DNA of 64,000 nucleotides from Halocaridina rubra (Eukaryota > Arthropoda > Malacostraca > Decapoda > Atyidae). Shown one piece after another: positions 39,830 through 63,054 of the stretch. Numbering within the stretch: the stretch's first letter is position 1; the number at the start of each line of letters is the position of its first letter. The notes beneath the pieces are model-generated. The model was not told where the DNA came from. It did not search any database and saw only the letters and a list, made by a program, of their open reading frames with translations. The translations under genes and the position numbers were made by a program. The stretch spans positions 62,001 to 126,000 of the forward strand of contig JAXCGZ010015156.1 of the NCBI GenBank assembly GCA_037179515.1. The letters are read 5' to 3'.

Positions 39830-39905
39830 AGTATCGAAGGTCAAATTGTCGAGGGTCAGTATGTCGAAGGTCAAAGTGTCGAAAGGTCAAAGTGTCGAAA
39901 AAACA
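39830..39905. repeat. Short tandem repeat of about 17-base GTCGAAGGTCAAAGT units
   Basis: About five imperfect units. It could be a subterminal repeat of the surrounding DNA transposon. Confidence 0.75.
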
Positions 39906-40080
39906 AAGTGCCTAAGAGAGACAATTAAGCATCTAGTTTACTATATGATTTGAAAGACAAACAACTTAACTAGTAAACCATCTATGTTAGTTATCTAAGA
40001 ACTCACCAAATGTTTACATTAACCAGTTCATTTCCTTCGAGGTTTAAACTCTATAATTCACTTCTAAAGAATTTTTCATA

Positions 40081-40355
40081 ATGGAAATTATCAAGACTCA
40101 AATGGGAGGAAGTAACTGCTACACGACAGCTACGCATACATCATCTACAAAGTGATAGGTGAACGAATTTATTGGAAATGTGAAATACGACATTTTTATA
40201 ACGGCAGAGCAATAACTCAAGACGAAAGCATTTGCAAAAAGTAAAGAGCATGCCAATCAGCCTGACAGTGTGCATATTGATGCCCTAAAAGTGTAGATAA
40301 AATTAAAGACAAGTCTCAACACTGTAGAAATCCTTTCGTCTATAATAAGGGTGTG
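40081..40355 (+). pseudogene. FLYWCH zinc-finger remnant (MULE-type transposon or domesticated gene fragment)
   Basis: From about 40117 the frame reads LLHDSYAYIIYKVIGERIYW, then KCEIRHFYNGRAITQDES, ending with stops at 40243. The spacing Y-x-Y...G-x-x-YW-x-C-x...GRAIT is that of FLYWCH fingers, DNA-binding domains often joined to Mutator-like (MULE) transposases. After a shift the sequence continues EHANQPDSVHIDALKV, suiting the finger's final His and linker. No transposase domain follows. It is a broken fragment; whether it belongs to the hAT-flanked block is unknown. Confidence 0.55.
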
Positions 40356-40357
40356 CA

Positions 40358-40552
40358 GACAAAATGCCGATGGGCATAAGTTCGATGGATATAATGTCAG
40401 GTTAGGTTAGGTTAGGTTCGAACTATCATTTTAACCTGCATTATTATGAATGAATGAAAGAGTAATAAGGATAAATAACTAAATGAAAGTCGTATCCATC
40501 GACATTATGTCCGTCGACATTATGTCCATCGGCATTTTGTCCTACAACCATA
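40358..40552. repeat. Small inverted-repeat element with central TTAGG run
   Basis: Left arm GACAAAATGCCGATGGGCAT at 40361-40380 is matched in inverse by ATGTCCATCGGCATTTTGTC near 40530-40549. The right arm also holds a tandem TCGACATTATGTCC. Between the arms lies AGGTTAGGTTAGGTTAGGTT at 40399-40418, four units of the arthropod telomere repeat. Confidence 0.7.
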
Positions 40553-40562
40553 TATATATGGA

Positions 40563-52029
<11,467 letters not shown>

Positions 52030-52055
52030 GTGTGTGTGTATGTGTGTGTGTGTGA
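52030..52055. repeat. (TG)n junction tract between A13 and A14
   Basis: TG-rich run with one TATG interruption. The 5' end of A13 lies on one side and the 3' tail of A14 on the other. Confidence 0.88.
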
Positions 52056-54948
52056 TTACCTAATTGTGATTACCTAATTGTGTTTACGGGAAAGAGCCCA
52101 AAGCTCGTATCTTCCCGTCTCCTTATCGGTTCCATTTTATACTTAGTGATACTTATCATACCTGTCCTTAAAACTATGGATTGAGATAGCATTAACTACC
52201 TCCTCGCTTAGCGAATTCCAATTTTCAACTACTCTTACACTGAAAAAGTATTTCCTTACATCCTGCAAAGAAGTTTTCTTACCAAGCTTCAAACTATGAC
52301 CTCTAGTTCTAGAGCCAGCCATATCAAAATATCGATCCCTATCCACTCTATCATAACCATGAAGGAATTTAAAGACTGTCACCATATCCCCCCTCACTCT
52401 TCTAGCTTTGAGTGATGGTAAGTCTAATTCCCTCAGCCTCTCATCATAACTGAGATTGCATATTTCTGGCACCAGTTTCGTGGCATGTCTTTGAACTTTT
52501 TCAAGCTTAGCTATGTGCTTTTTCAAGTGCGGATTCCAAAAGGGGCCTGCATATTCGAGTTTTGGCCTCACATAGGTTACACAAATATTTCTGAACATTT
52601 CCTTGTCCATGTGCCTGAAGGTTACCCTTACATTTGATAAGAATGCATATGCTGCCCTTACTATGCCATTTATATGTATTTCTGGAGACAAATCTGCCAG
52701 TGTGTTTACTCGTAGATCTCTTTCATTTTCTGTCTCTTGAAGTTGTACTCCAGCCACCGAGTAGTCAAGCTTGGGCCTTCTTGCACTTGTACCCATTCTC
52801 ATTACCTTACATTTGGAAGTATTGAATTTCATTAGCCACTTTTCTGACCACTCATGCAGATTATTTAGATCCTCCTGAAGTTCTCTACCATTGTTCTCGT
52901 TATTTACTTTCTTCACAATCTTTGCATCATCTGCAAACATATTCATGAATGAATTTACAGACTCTGGTAGGTCATTTACATATACAAGGAACAAAAGTGG
53001 CCCTAAAACTGAATCCTGTGGAACTCCACTACTAACTCTTCTCCATCCAGACACTGAGTGTCTTACTCTAACCCTCTGTTCCCTTCCTTCTAAGTAAGTT
53101 TTTATCCATTCCAAAACATTTCCACCTATTCTAGCCATTGATTGCAGCTTCCTAATAAGTCTCCCATGTGGAACTGTGTCAAACGCTTTCTGGAAGTCTA
53201 GGAATATGCAATCTTCCCAGCCCTCTCTTTCCTGTAAGATTTAGCTTACCTTATCATAAAATTCTAATAAGTTTGTTACTGTTGATCTACCTTCTCTGAA
53301 GCCATGTTGCCTCACTGACAAAAAGTTCAAGGATTCCAAGTGAAGAGAGATATGTTTCCTTAGTAGTTTCTCCATAACTTTGCAAACTATGGTGGTCAAG
53401 GAAACTGGTCTATAGTTCAGAGCCGTATCCCTCCTTCCCTTTTTGAAGATAGGTATCACATTTGCTTGTTTCCAGCATCTTGGAATCTCCCCCGACTCCA
53501 GTGACTCCTTAAATATGATACTTAGTGCCACTGTTATTGTGTTTGCGCATTTTTTAAGCACATGAGGGGATATGTCATCAGGACCTGTAGCTTTATGAAC
53601 ATCTAAATCCATCAGCGCTTTGCATACCTCTGTGGCTGTAAGGTTGATGTTCTCTAATGCCAGCCCTTGAGCTTCTATCACTGCAATCTGAGGGGGTGGG
53701 GTATTTTCTACTGTAAATACTGACTGAAACTCCTTGTTCAATTCTTTGCAGATCTCTTCATCCATCTCAGTGATGCTTCCATCCGCTCTCTTTAGCCTTA
53801 ATACCTGTTCTTTTACCTTCAGTTTACCTCTGATAAAGCTGTGGAAAAGCTTGGGATTTTCTTTAGCCTTCCTGGTGATGTCCCTCTCATAGTCTCTCTC
53901 TGCCTCTCTCCTTTTACTTAGGTAGTCATTTCTTGCTCTCTTGTAGGTTTGCCAGGCATTTATGTTTTTTCTCCTCCTATACCTTTTCCAGCATTTGTCT
54001 CTCCACTCCTTAGCTCTTTTACACCCATTATCGAACCATTTCTCTCTGGCATGAATTACACCTACTTTGGTGACAGGTATGCAGCAATCTACTATCTTCC
54101 CATATCTCTCACAAAAGATGTCATACATTTCTTGTACAGATTTGTAGTAAAATAAGGTTCTCCAGTCAATAACTGCAAAAAGCTCATTCATTTTGATGTA
54201 ATCTCCTTTCGGATAGTTCCTCCTCATGTCCTCAGTGCCTCTACTCTCAGGAAGAATATCTTCAATGATATACTCCATCAACAACAAACAGTGGTCACTC
54301 TTTCCAATTGGTGGTTCATACTCAATTTTTTTCAATATCCAACACATTAACTGTGAACACTAGATCAAGTAGTGATGGCTCATCCCCACCCCTGGCCCTT
54401 GTTGGTTCCATTACATGTTGGTGTAGGAAATTCCCTTGTACGCAATCTAGGAATCTTGCCCCGAATGAGTCCTCACCACTGTGTGGGTCAAGATTTATCC
54501 AATCTATCTCTTTATGATTAAAGTCTCCCATAATCAAAATCCTACATTTTTTTTCCTGTGCCATGTTAACAACTGAGTTTATGACTTCAATAGTACCTAT
54601 ATGACTTTCCTCATAAACTTCAAGCCTATTTTGGTTCCTTGGTGGGTTGTATACAACAGTTATTATAATGCTCTCTGACCCAGTATTTATGCGAGCAACA
54701 AGAAATTCCTTGAACTCACTTTCTATAGCCAAGTTTATTTCTTCAACTTGAATCCTTTCACTTATGAGCAGTGCTATCCCTCCACCAGTCCTCTCAGATC
54801 TTTCAACCCTTAGTATTCTGATGCCCTTAGGAAAAACTGTGACACTGTTTATGTCCTCACTCAACTTAGTCTCTGTAATTGCTACTATATCTGCCTTACT
54901 GTTGTGAATCCTATCTTTTAATTCTACTGCCTTACCAGCTAATCCATA
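52056..54948 (-). pseudogene. Family A copy A14: nearly complete ORF2 with one nonsense and one frameshift
   Basis: Tail at 52056-52090, ORF2 from 54948 to 52143. Frames are 54966-54322 (endonuclease, TETKLSEDINSV, MGDFNHKEIDW), 54347-53241 (linker and reverse transcriptase start) and 53138-52143 ([23 protein letters not shown]). The shift is an extra T in the run near 54326-54331. The nonsense is TAA at 53241-53243, replacing a Gln codon in EVSQILQ. The conserved PQG is PQD. The 5' end stops at the codons for ADGLAGK, against hAT-block DNA. Confidence 0.86.
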
Positions 54949-55627
54949 AGGTACCCTCTGCCACAAACAAAAAACGGAGAAAAATGCGTTTTAAGAGTAC
55001 CTACTTTCAAAATGCCATAACTTTGAAATTATTGGGAAGTTCCATTTTTTTTTTTCAAATGTATCTAAAAGCATCTATGTTAACATAGAAACATTTTTAT
55101 TTTGAAAACTGTGTGCCATTTTGATGCCAAAAAACTTTAAATATGTTTAACTTTAACCATGCGATACTGTATCACAGCATTTTGTCTAATAATATAGTCA
55201 CATATTATTATCTAAAAATGCAAAGTAGCACGAGATTGTAGAAGACACACGGTCAGACGTAGACACGCTGAGAAGCAAACTGAGCGTTCAGACATGTTGA
55301 TTGGTCAAGAAAACATGGGTTGGACCACAGGATTGGATTGCTGATTCCAGACAACATGCGTCCTGCCCTCTTATTGGTCGACCAAGACACGTGAGCGTGG
55401 GGAGGTGGAAAATACCTTGTGGACAAATTACGGATGTACATACATATACACACATATTATTATTTATGCATACTGTATATGCACTGTATGTATTAACTCC
55501 GACTAGCACTCACACTCGCACAGACTCACTAGAAAAAGATTCACTGTTAATAACATATTCTCATATTGCCCTCCATAAAAATAAAATTACCCTATATGGG
55601 GTGTGTGCTCCACGTTGGGAACCATGG
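54949..55627. other. Right inner part of the hAT-flanked block, no gene
   Basis: AT-rich left half (AAACGGAGAAAAATGCGTTT, CATTTTGATGCC), then a less AT-rich part with ATTGGTCAAG and ATTGGTCGACC, and finally the inverted terminus at about 55606-55627. No transposase or open frame of note. The length and composition suit a non-autonomous hAT element. Confidence 0.55.
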
Positions 55628-57337
55628 GGCTAGAGGTTTATGAGGAAAGTTATATAGGTACTACTGAAGCTATAAACTCAATTGTTAGCATTGCATGGGG
55701 GAGAAAATGTAGGATTTTCATTATGGGAGATTTTAATCACAGAGAGATAGATTGGACAAATCTTGACCCGCACAATGTGGAGGATTCGTTTGGGGCAATA
55801 TTCCTAGATTGTACACAAAGGAATTTCCTACACTAACATGTACTGGAACCAAAAAGGTCAAGGGGTGGAGATGAGACATCACTGCTCGAGCTAGCATTCA
55901 TGAATAGTGTTGGATATTGAAAAACTTGAGTATGAACCACCACTTGGAAAATGTGACCACTGTGTTGTTTATGGAGCATGTCTTCGAAGATGTTTTGCCT
56001 GAAAGTAGAAACACTGAAAAGGAAACGAGGAGCAACTATCCAGAGAGATATTACAACAAAATAAAAGAGATTTTTGCAGTTGTTGACTTATGAACCTTTT
56101 TTAACTACAAACTAAACAAGATATGTGCAACATCTTTTGTGACGAAAATAGGAAGATGGTCACTTGTTTCATACCTTCCACAAAATAGGTGTTATTCAGT
56201 CCAGAGAAAAATTTTTCAATATTGAGTGTAAGAGAGGTGAGGAGTGGAGAAACAAATGCTGGAGTAGGTATAGGAGGAGAAAAAACATAAAAGCATGGCA
56301 GGCTTATTAAGGAGCAAAAAAAAAATATCACCTAATTAAAAGAAGTGAAATCATGAAAAGAATAATACCAGGAAGGCTAAAAAACAGATCCCAAACCTTT
56401 CCACAGCTTTTTCACAAGCAAACTGAAAGTCAAAGAACTGGTTTTAAATTTAAAGAGAGCTGATGAAGAGATTTACGAAGTATTGAACAAGGAGTTTCAG
56501 TCAGTATATACAACAGAAAATACCCCACACCCTCAAATTGCAGAGATATGAGATCATGGGCCGGTATCAGAGAACATCATTTTTTCCACCACAGATGTAT
56601 GCAATGCGTTGATGGAGTTAGAAACCCATGAAGCTACTGGTTCTGATGGTATATCCCCTTACGTACTTGAGAAATGTGCTAAGCCAACATCATTGGTGCT
56701 ATTCATCATATTTGAATAGGCTCTAGAATCTTGGGAGATAGTAAGGACATCATATGCTTTCTTAGCAAATGTAAGGGCAACCTTCAGTCACATGGACAAG
56801 GACTTATTCAGAAATATTTATGTAACCTATTTGAGGCCAAAGCTTGAATATGCAGCCCTCTAATGGAATCTACACTTGAAAAAGCACATAAATAAGCTGG
56901 AAAAAGTCCATAGACATACCACAAAACTAGTAGCAGATATACACAATCTCAGTTATGAGGAGAGGTTAAGGGTATTAGTCTTACCAGCACTCAAAACTAA
57001 AGGAATGAGAAGGATATGTTGACGGTTTTTCAACTTCTTCATGGTTTTGACCGAGTGGATAGGGATCGATATTGTGATATGGCTGGTTCTAGAACTAGAG
57101 GTCATAGTTTGAGGCTTTGTAAGAAAACTTCTTTGCAGGATGTAAGGAAATACTTTTTAAGTGTAAGAGTACTTGAGGATTGTAATTTGCTAAGCAAGGA
57201 GGTGGTTATTGCTAACTCAGTTCATAGTTTTGAGGACAGATAGGATTAGTATTATTGAGTTTAAAAATGGAACTGACCAGGAGACAGGGAGTCACGATCA
57301 TATGTTTTTTTTCCTTAAGCACAATTAGGTAATTACG
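55628..57337 (+). pseudogene. Old family A copy A10, continuation: ORF2 remainder
   Basis: Continues the plus-strand copy from 39649. The endonuclease at 55628-55836 is open (EVYEESYIGTT, IMGDFNHREIDWTNLDPHN). The linker (YRRRKNIKAWQAY near 56262-56306) and reverse transcriptase start are full of stops. An internal deletion near 56748 removes the FADD region. The C-terminus at 57016-57243 is open (DRVDRDRYCDMAGSRTRGHS, VRVLEDCNLLSKEVV). The 3' end is CACAATTAGGTAATTACG at 57320-57337, so the copy is complete at its 3' side. Confidence 0.8.
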
Positions 57338-58359
57338 AAAAAGTATTCAAAGTGTTCATGGAGTTAGATTTCCAGAGAGCTACAGGTCCTGATGTTATAT
57401 TCCCTTACATATTAAAGAAATGCGCTAAACCAAAATTGGTGATGCTATTCATCATATTTTAAAATTCGCTAGAATCTGGGGAGATTTAAAGATGCTGGAG
57501 ACAAAGATTGTGGTACCTATCTTCAAAAAGGGAAGGAGGAATACAACTCTACACTATAGCCGTGTTTCTCTGACCACCATACTTTGCAAAGTTTTGGAAA
57601 AACTACAAAGAAAACACATCTCCCCTCACTCGGAATCCTTTAATTTTTTGTCAAAGAGACAACATGGCTTCTGAAAAGTCAAATCAACAGTAACATACTT
57701 ATTATAATTTTATGATGAGGTAAGCTGGATCATACAGGAAAGAGAGGGCTGGACAGATTGCATATTCTTAGATATTCAGAATGCATTTGATGTGGTTCCA
57801 CATAGGACTTATTAAAAATCTGCAAGGAATGGCGAGAATAGGTGAAAATGTCTTGGAATGGAAAGGGACAGAGGGTTAGAGTAAGACATTCAGTGTCTGA
57901 ATGGAGAAGTGTTAGTAGTGGGTTTCCAGAAGGTTAGCTTTAGGGCCACATTTGTTCCTTGTATACGTAATTGACCTTACAGAGTCTGTAAATTCATTCT
58001 TAATTATGCTTGCAGATGATGAAAAGATTGTGAAGAAAGTAAGAGCCAAGATCAGTGGTAGAGAACTTCAGGAAGACCTAAATAATCTGCATGAGTGGTC
58101 AGAAGAGTGTCTAAAGAATACATTGCTTCAACATGTAAGATAATGAGAATGGGTACAAGTGCAAGAAGTCTCAAGCTTGGATACTCAATAGCAGGTGCAG
58201 AAATTCAGTAGACAGAAAATTAGAGAAATCTGAGAGTAAACATATTGAAAGATTTCTCTCCTGAAATGCATATAAATGGCATAGTAAAGACTGCATATGC
58301 CTTATTAGCAAATGTAAGGGTAGCCTAAAGATACATGGACAAGAAAATATTCAGAAATA
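57338..58359 (+). pseudogene. Old family A copy A11, first part, 5'-truncated
   Basis: Begins in the reverse transcriptase at codons for VFKVFMELDFQRATGPD and goes on through VPIFKKGRRNTTL, RQHGF, FLDF-like and ADDEKIVKKV (58015-58045) up to FRN at 58357. It is broken in many places. At 58358-58359 a TA is followed by the Tigger transposon. Confidence 0.78.
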
Positions 58360-60677
58360 CAGTCATACCTCTAGTCACGAAATTAATCCTTTCCTAAACC
58401 CTGTTCGTGGGGTGATATGTTCATGGGGCTAGACAATTTTCCCCATTGGAATGCATTTCATTTAATTAATCCGTTCCTCATCACCATAAATATACATTTT
58501 GGAATTTGTTTATGAGTATAGAAATTAAAACACACTGTATTACTTGTGAAAGGAAAATTACATTAATAATAGAAAGGATTATATTCTAGTAAAATAAAAT
58601 ATGGTACAGTACTGTATTTACCTTTGGTTGATTGTTGCTGTCACACGTGGTTGGTGTTGGAGGAGGAGAAGAAGGACTATTTCTTTGAAGGAAAGGCCCC
58701 TTCCATGAAAACGTTAGGTAACTCTTCATATACAGGCGGTATTTCTGGTATTTTCTCTTTATATTCTCCTTTGGAAGGTGATTTTCTGACTAGTGGCACA
58801 AGAAAACGATCCAGAGAAATTTGTCTTTTTCTTTGCTGATAAATTATACTAAAGTGAGACATCACATTGTCATTTACAATGTTCACTATTCTATTGCTCA
58901 CAGTTTTGTCTGGGTGATAATCCTCAATGAAAGCCTGCATCTCATTCCACTTGCTAAAAATACTTTAAATTTTTCACTCTAAATTTTTATCCTATCATCC
59001 CCCTCCTCTGATGACTGCTCCTCTTGAAGGGTCTTCACCTGTTCATGTTGCAACTCTGTTAGTTCTTTGGTGGTGAGTTCTTGTTTGCTATCCTCCACCA
59101 GCTCCTCCACATCCTCGTCATTGACCTCCAAGCCAATACTTTTGCCAATAGCCGCAATTTTGTTCACAATTTTTATAGCTAACTCTTGTTTGAAGCCCTC
59201 TAAGTCTCTATCAGCAACACAACCTGGCCAAAGGTTCCTCTAGGTGGAGTTAAGCGTGCGATATGAGACCTTCCATGCCTTGTCAATGAGGCCAATGCAG
59301 TAAAGGATATTAAAGTGGTCTTTCCGGAATTTACGAAGGATCATATCTGTGTCATTGGTGACCAGGAAACACCTGGCAAAAAGGCCCTTTACATAGAAAT
59401 TCATAAAATTAGAAATTACTTGCTGGTCCATGGGTTAGAGGAGTGGTGTTGGGAGATAAAAATTTGACTTTTATGAAGTTGTATTGTGGAGCAAGGTCTT
59501 CTTCCAAACCTGGAGGATGGGAAGGAGCATTATCCATTATAGGGAGACAATTAAGACGCAAAACTTTTTCCTCAAGATATTTTTTCACAGCTGGCGTAAA
59601 CACTTCAATTATCCATTATTGTGCTTAAAAGCGAGCAGATTTTCAGAGTGGTAAGCTAAAAGAGGCTTAATATTACAGTCCCTACTAGCATTGGCACACA
59701 ATAAAAGTGTAAGCCTGTCTTTCATTGGTTTGTGGCCAGACAGTGACATCTCCTCTTGGGTTATAGAGGTTCTTTTAAGCATTTCTTCCAAAAGAGTCCG
59801 GTTTTGTCACAGTTAAAAACTTGTTGCAGGATCTAGCCTTCACTTTCTATAAATTTGGCGGATTCTTCCACGTATGCATCCGCTTCCTTTTGGTCGGAAC
59901 TAGCCTCCTCTCCATGCCTAACAATGTTATGAATCCCAGTTCGTCGATGAAAGTTTTCAAACCAGCCTCTGCTGGCTTTAAATTTGTCAATTTTAACACC
60001 ACTAGAACTCGTAGTGTTCGCTACTAAAATCATGGTGTATTTGGAAAGCCTTAGTGCATATTATGGCCTCACTAACACTATCTCCAGGCAGCTGTTTTTC
60101 ATTTATCCAAACTAATAATAACTTTTCTATGTCCTCCATCAACTGTGACCTATTCTTTGTTAATTTAGTCACTCCTTTAGCTTTGTCAGCCGCCTCTTAG
60201 ATCTTTATATTATTTAAGATAGCACATATGGCCGATTTTGCCATGTTATACTGTGTGGCGAGATAAAAAACATGAGCACCGTTTTCATGCTTTGATATTA
60301 TTTCTTTTGTTTGTTTCCACTGTTATGCATCTAGGGTGTTTAATGCCACTTTCACTAATGCACTTCACTTTCTTAGGAAACATAATGAGGGCTAGTTTCA
60401 AGTAAAGGCAAAACAATGAAAATCTATAGAAAAAGAATATGAACAAATTGTGAGCAGAGCACGAACGAACTACACAGCACGGGCACCAATGCAGAATTGA
60501 GAGCAACCACATGATGGCTCGGGCAAATGGGAATGTGGTTGCCTGGGGGAACGTGCATGTGTATGCGTGTTCGGGACTCAAAGGTTTGTATGGGGGGCTA
60601 TGCAAAATTTGCTTGTAAATAGTATTCATGGGGTGATTTGTCTCTGGAGGGGTGTTCGTGGGGCATGGGCGCTACTG
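58360..60677 (-). mobile_element. Tigger/pogo-type DNA transposon (2318 bases)
   Basis: The plus-strand left end CAGTCATACCTCTAGTCACG (58360) and the minus-strand right end CAGTAGCGCCCATGCCCCAC (from 60677) share a CAGT start and a CCCCACGAA/GTCACGAA motif. TA flanks both sides (58358-58359, 60678-60679). Removing the element restores the family A sequence AGAAATATTTATGTAAC exactly, so this is a clean TA-duplication insertion. Confidence 0.9.
58640..60400 (-). pseudogene. Tigger-type transposase remnant
   Basis: In coding order: HTH start near 60330-60400 (MFPKKVKCISESG), CENP-B-type DNA-binding domain at 59833-60033 (FKASRGWFENFHRRTGIHNI), DDE core at 59609-59791 (SITQEEMSLSGHKPMKDR, LLLCANASRDCNIKPLLAYH) and 59409-59603 (LPIMDNAPSHP with the second Asp; LSPNTTPL). 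Just past a frameshift near 59432 comes MDQQVISNF with the third Asp. An acidic C-terminal segment (58979-59167) and RKRQISLDRFLVPL (58755-58800) end it. Several shifts and stops. Transposases of this group cut and paste elements at TA sites. Confidence 0.82.
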
Positions 60678-60876
60678 TATTTATGTAACTTATGTGAGAC
60701 CAAGGTTTGAATATGCAGCACACTTTTGGAATCTGCACTTGAAAAAACATATATATAAGCAGGAAAAAGTTCAAAGACAGGTCACGAACATGTTGCCAGA
60801 AGTATGCAATCTCAGTTATGAGGAGAGGCTGAGAAAATTAGACTTACCATCACTCAAAGCTAGAAGAACCAGGGGG
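60678..60876 (+). pseudogene. Old family A copy A11, part beyond the Tigger insertion
   Basis: Codons continue directly from 58359: YVRPRFEYAAHFWNLHLKKH, CNLSYEERLRKLDLPSLKAR. It stops abruptly at RRTRG, where copy A12 begins, without its own 3' end. Confidence 0.78.
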
Positions 60877-61754
60877 TTATTGTGAACATGTTTGCAAATG
60901 ATGCAAAGACTGTGAAATAAGTAAGAGACGAGAACAATGGTAGAGAATTTCAGAAAGATCTAAATAGTCTTTTTGAGTGGTCAGAATAATGGCTAATGAA
61001 ATTCAGCCCTTCTAAATATAACGTAATGAGAATGGGTACAAGTGCAAGAAGGCTCAAGCTTGGATACTCAATAGCAGGAGCAGAACTTCAATAAACAGAA
61101 GATTAGAGAGATCTGAGGGTAATCATATTCGGAGATTTCTCTCCAGAAATGCATATAAATGGCATAGTAACGACTGCATATGCTTTCTTAGTAAATGTAA
61201 AAGTAGTCTTTAGACACATGGACAAGGAAATGCTCAGATCTATTTATGTAACTTATGTGAGGCCAAGGATTGAATATGCAGTCCACTTTTGGAAACCGCG
61301 CTTGACAAAGCATATAAATAAGCTGGGAAAAGTACTTCTGGTACTAGAAGTACGCAATCTCAGTTATGAAGAGAGGCTGAGGAAATTAGACTTACCATCA
61401 CCCGAAGCTAGTAGAATGAGAGGGGATATAGTGACGGTTTTTAAATTTCCTCATGGATTTGACATAAGTGGATAGGGCTCGATATTTTGATATGGATGGC
61501 TCTAGAACTAGAGGTCGTAGTTTGAAGCTTCGTCTGAAAACTTCTTTGCAAGATGTAAGTACTTTTTTAGGGGAAGGATACTTGATGACTGGAATTCGCT
61601 AAGCGATGAGGCAGTTAATGCTTGCTCAGGTCATAATTTTAATGACAAGTATGATAAATAAATTGAGTACAAATATGGAACCGACCAGGAGACGGGAAGT
61701 TGTAAGTATAGGTCTCTTTCCCATAAGCACAAATAGGTAGTTACAATTAATTGC

Positions 61755-61757
<3 letters not shown>
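60877..61757 (+). pseudogene. Old family A copy A12, ending just before the host terminal exon
   Basis: 5'-truncated at the catalytic region (MFANDAKTVK, where FADD is FAND). It runs through MRMGTSARRLKLGYSIAGAE, MHINGIVTTAYAFLV, the open stretch 61149-61475 and WNSLSDEAVNA-like codons to the 3' end CACAAATAGGTAGTTAC at 61730-61746. An (AG)n run follows at once. It sits about 110 bases before the terminal-exon splice site and is intronic. Confidence 0.8.

Positions 61758-61758
<1 letters not shown>

Positions 61759-61824
<66 letters not shown>
61759..61824. repeat. (AG)n microsatellite, about 33 units
   Basis: Lies between the tail of A12 and the terminal exon. It is complementary to the (CT)n run at 62059-62134 beyond the exon. 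Confidence 0.97.
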
Positions 61825-61826
<2 letters not shown>

Positions 61827-61870
61827 GAACAGTCTCTCAATATCTCCCCCTTTTTTCTTTTTTTTTACAG

Positions 61871-62041
61871 GAGGAAGAGCGAATAAATGCAATCACAGGT
61901 CTGGTGGTTTTAGGCGTTATAGCTTTTATAGTGCTATTTATTGTGGTCTTCATCGGTGCCGTCAAACTCCTTCACGTACGAAACAAGAAGAAGAAACGGT
62001 CCCATGAATTATTGGAGGGAGGATATCGGTATTACAGCTAA
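61871..62041 (+). CDS. Terminal coding exon of the CLCA-like gene: transmembrane helix and basic cytoplasmic tail
   Basis: 57 codons including the TAA stop (62039-62041), phase 0 at its start. The acceptor is a 20-base pyrimidine run ending TTTTACAG at 61870. The peptide starts [10 protein letters not shown]; then come about 24 hydrophobic residues ([20 protein letters not shown]), then VKLLHVRN, the basic KKKKR and the end GGYRYYS. This is a type I membrane-protein end: one transmembrane helix with positive residues on the inner side. It lacks a Met, so it is easily overlooked. Phase, strand and position fit the exon at 12511-12654 and the membrane-anchored ends of many CLCA proteins. That both belong to one transcript is inference. 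Confidence 0.75.
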   Translation, partial: EEERINAITGLVVLGVIAFIVLFIVVFIGAVKLLHVRNKKKKRSHELLEGGYRYYS

Positions 62042-62637
<596 letters not shown>

Positions 62638-62670
62638 CATTTATTCTCGAAATGCGTGTGAATTTTATCA

Positions 62671-63054
62671 GGCTAATTCTCCGTAGAATAAGATTTGTGA
62701 CTATAACAAGAGACAAAATTGTCTCCGAATTTTCCATCCTATTTCTTAAACTGTTTGTATCATCCCCTGCAATTCGTCTTAGAGAGCATCGCTGCAGAGG
62801 TTATCTCGCAAGAAATTCATCTTGCAAAATGGTTTTAAAGTGATAGAAGCACAGGAAAAGAGGAATGCAACAATTTTCCAAAATCACAAATCCATCATGG
62901 ATGTGTTTCTTGCGAGATAACCTCTGCAACGATGCTTTCTAAGACGAACTGCAGAGGTTGATACAAACAGATTCAGAAATAGGAGAGCAAACCCAGAAAC
63001 ATAATTTTGTCTCTTATCAAAGTCACAAAGTCCTATTGTAAGGAGAATTAGAAT
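62671..63054. repeat. Inverted repeat with about 160-base arms, bounded by (TA)n on both sides
   Basis: Arm 62671-62832 (CTAATTCTCC, AGAGACAAAATTGT, CTGTTTGTATCA, GAGGTTATCTCGCAAGAAA) reappears inverted at 62890-63054 (TTTCTTGCGAGATAACCTC and so on), at about 80 percent agreement with small gaps; the loop is about 57 bases. The two arms translate to nearly the same peptide on opposite strands ([10 protein letters not shown]), which is a by-product of the symmetry. Family unknown; a foldback or MITE-like element is possible. Confidence 0.85.

Noticed and set aside
40399..40418. TTAGG run considered as a chromosome end
   Set aside because: Only four units, internal, and enclosed by an inverted-repeat element.
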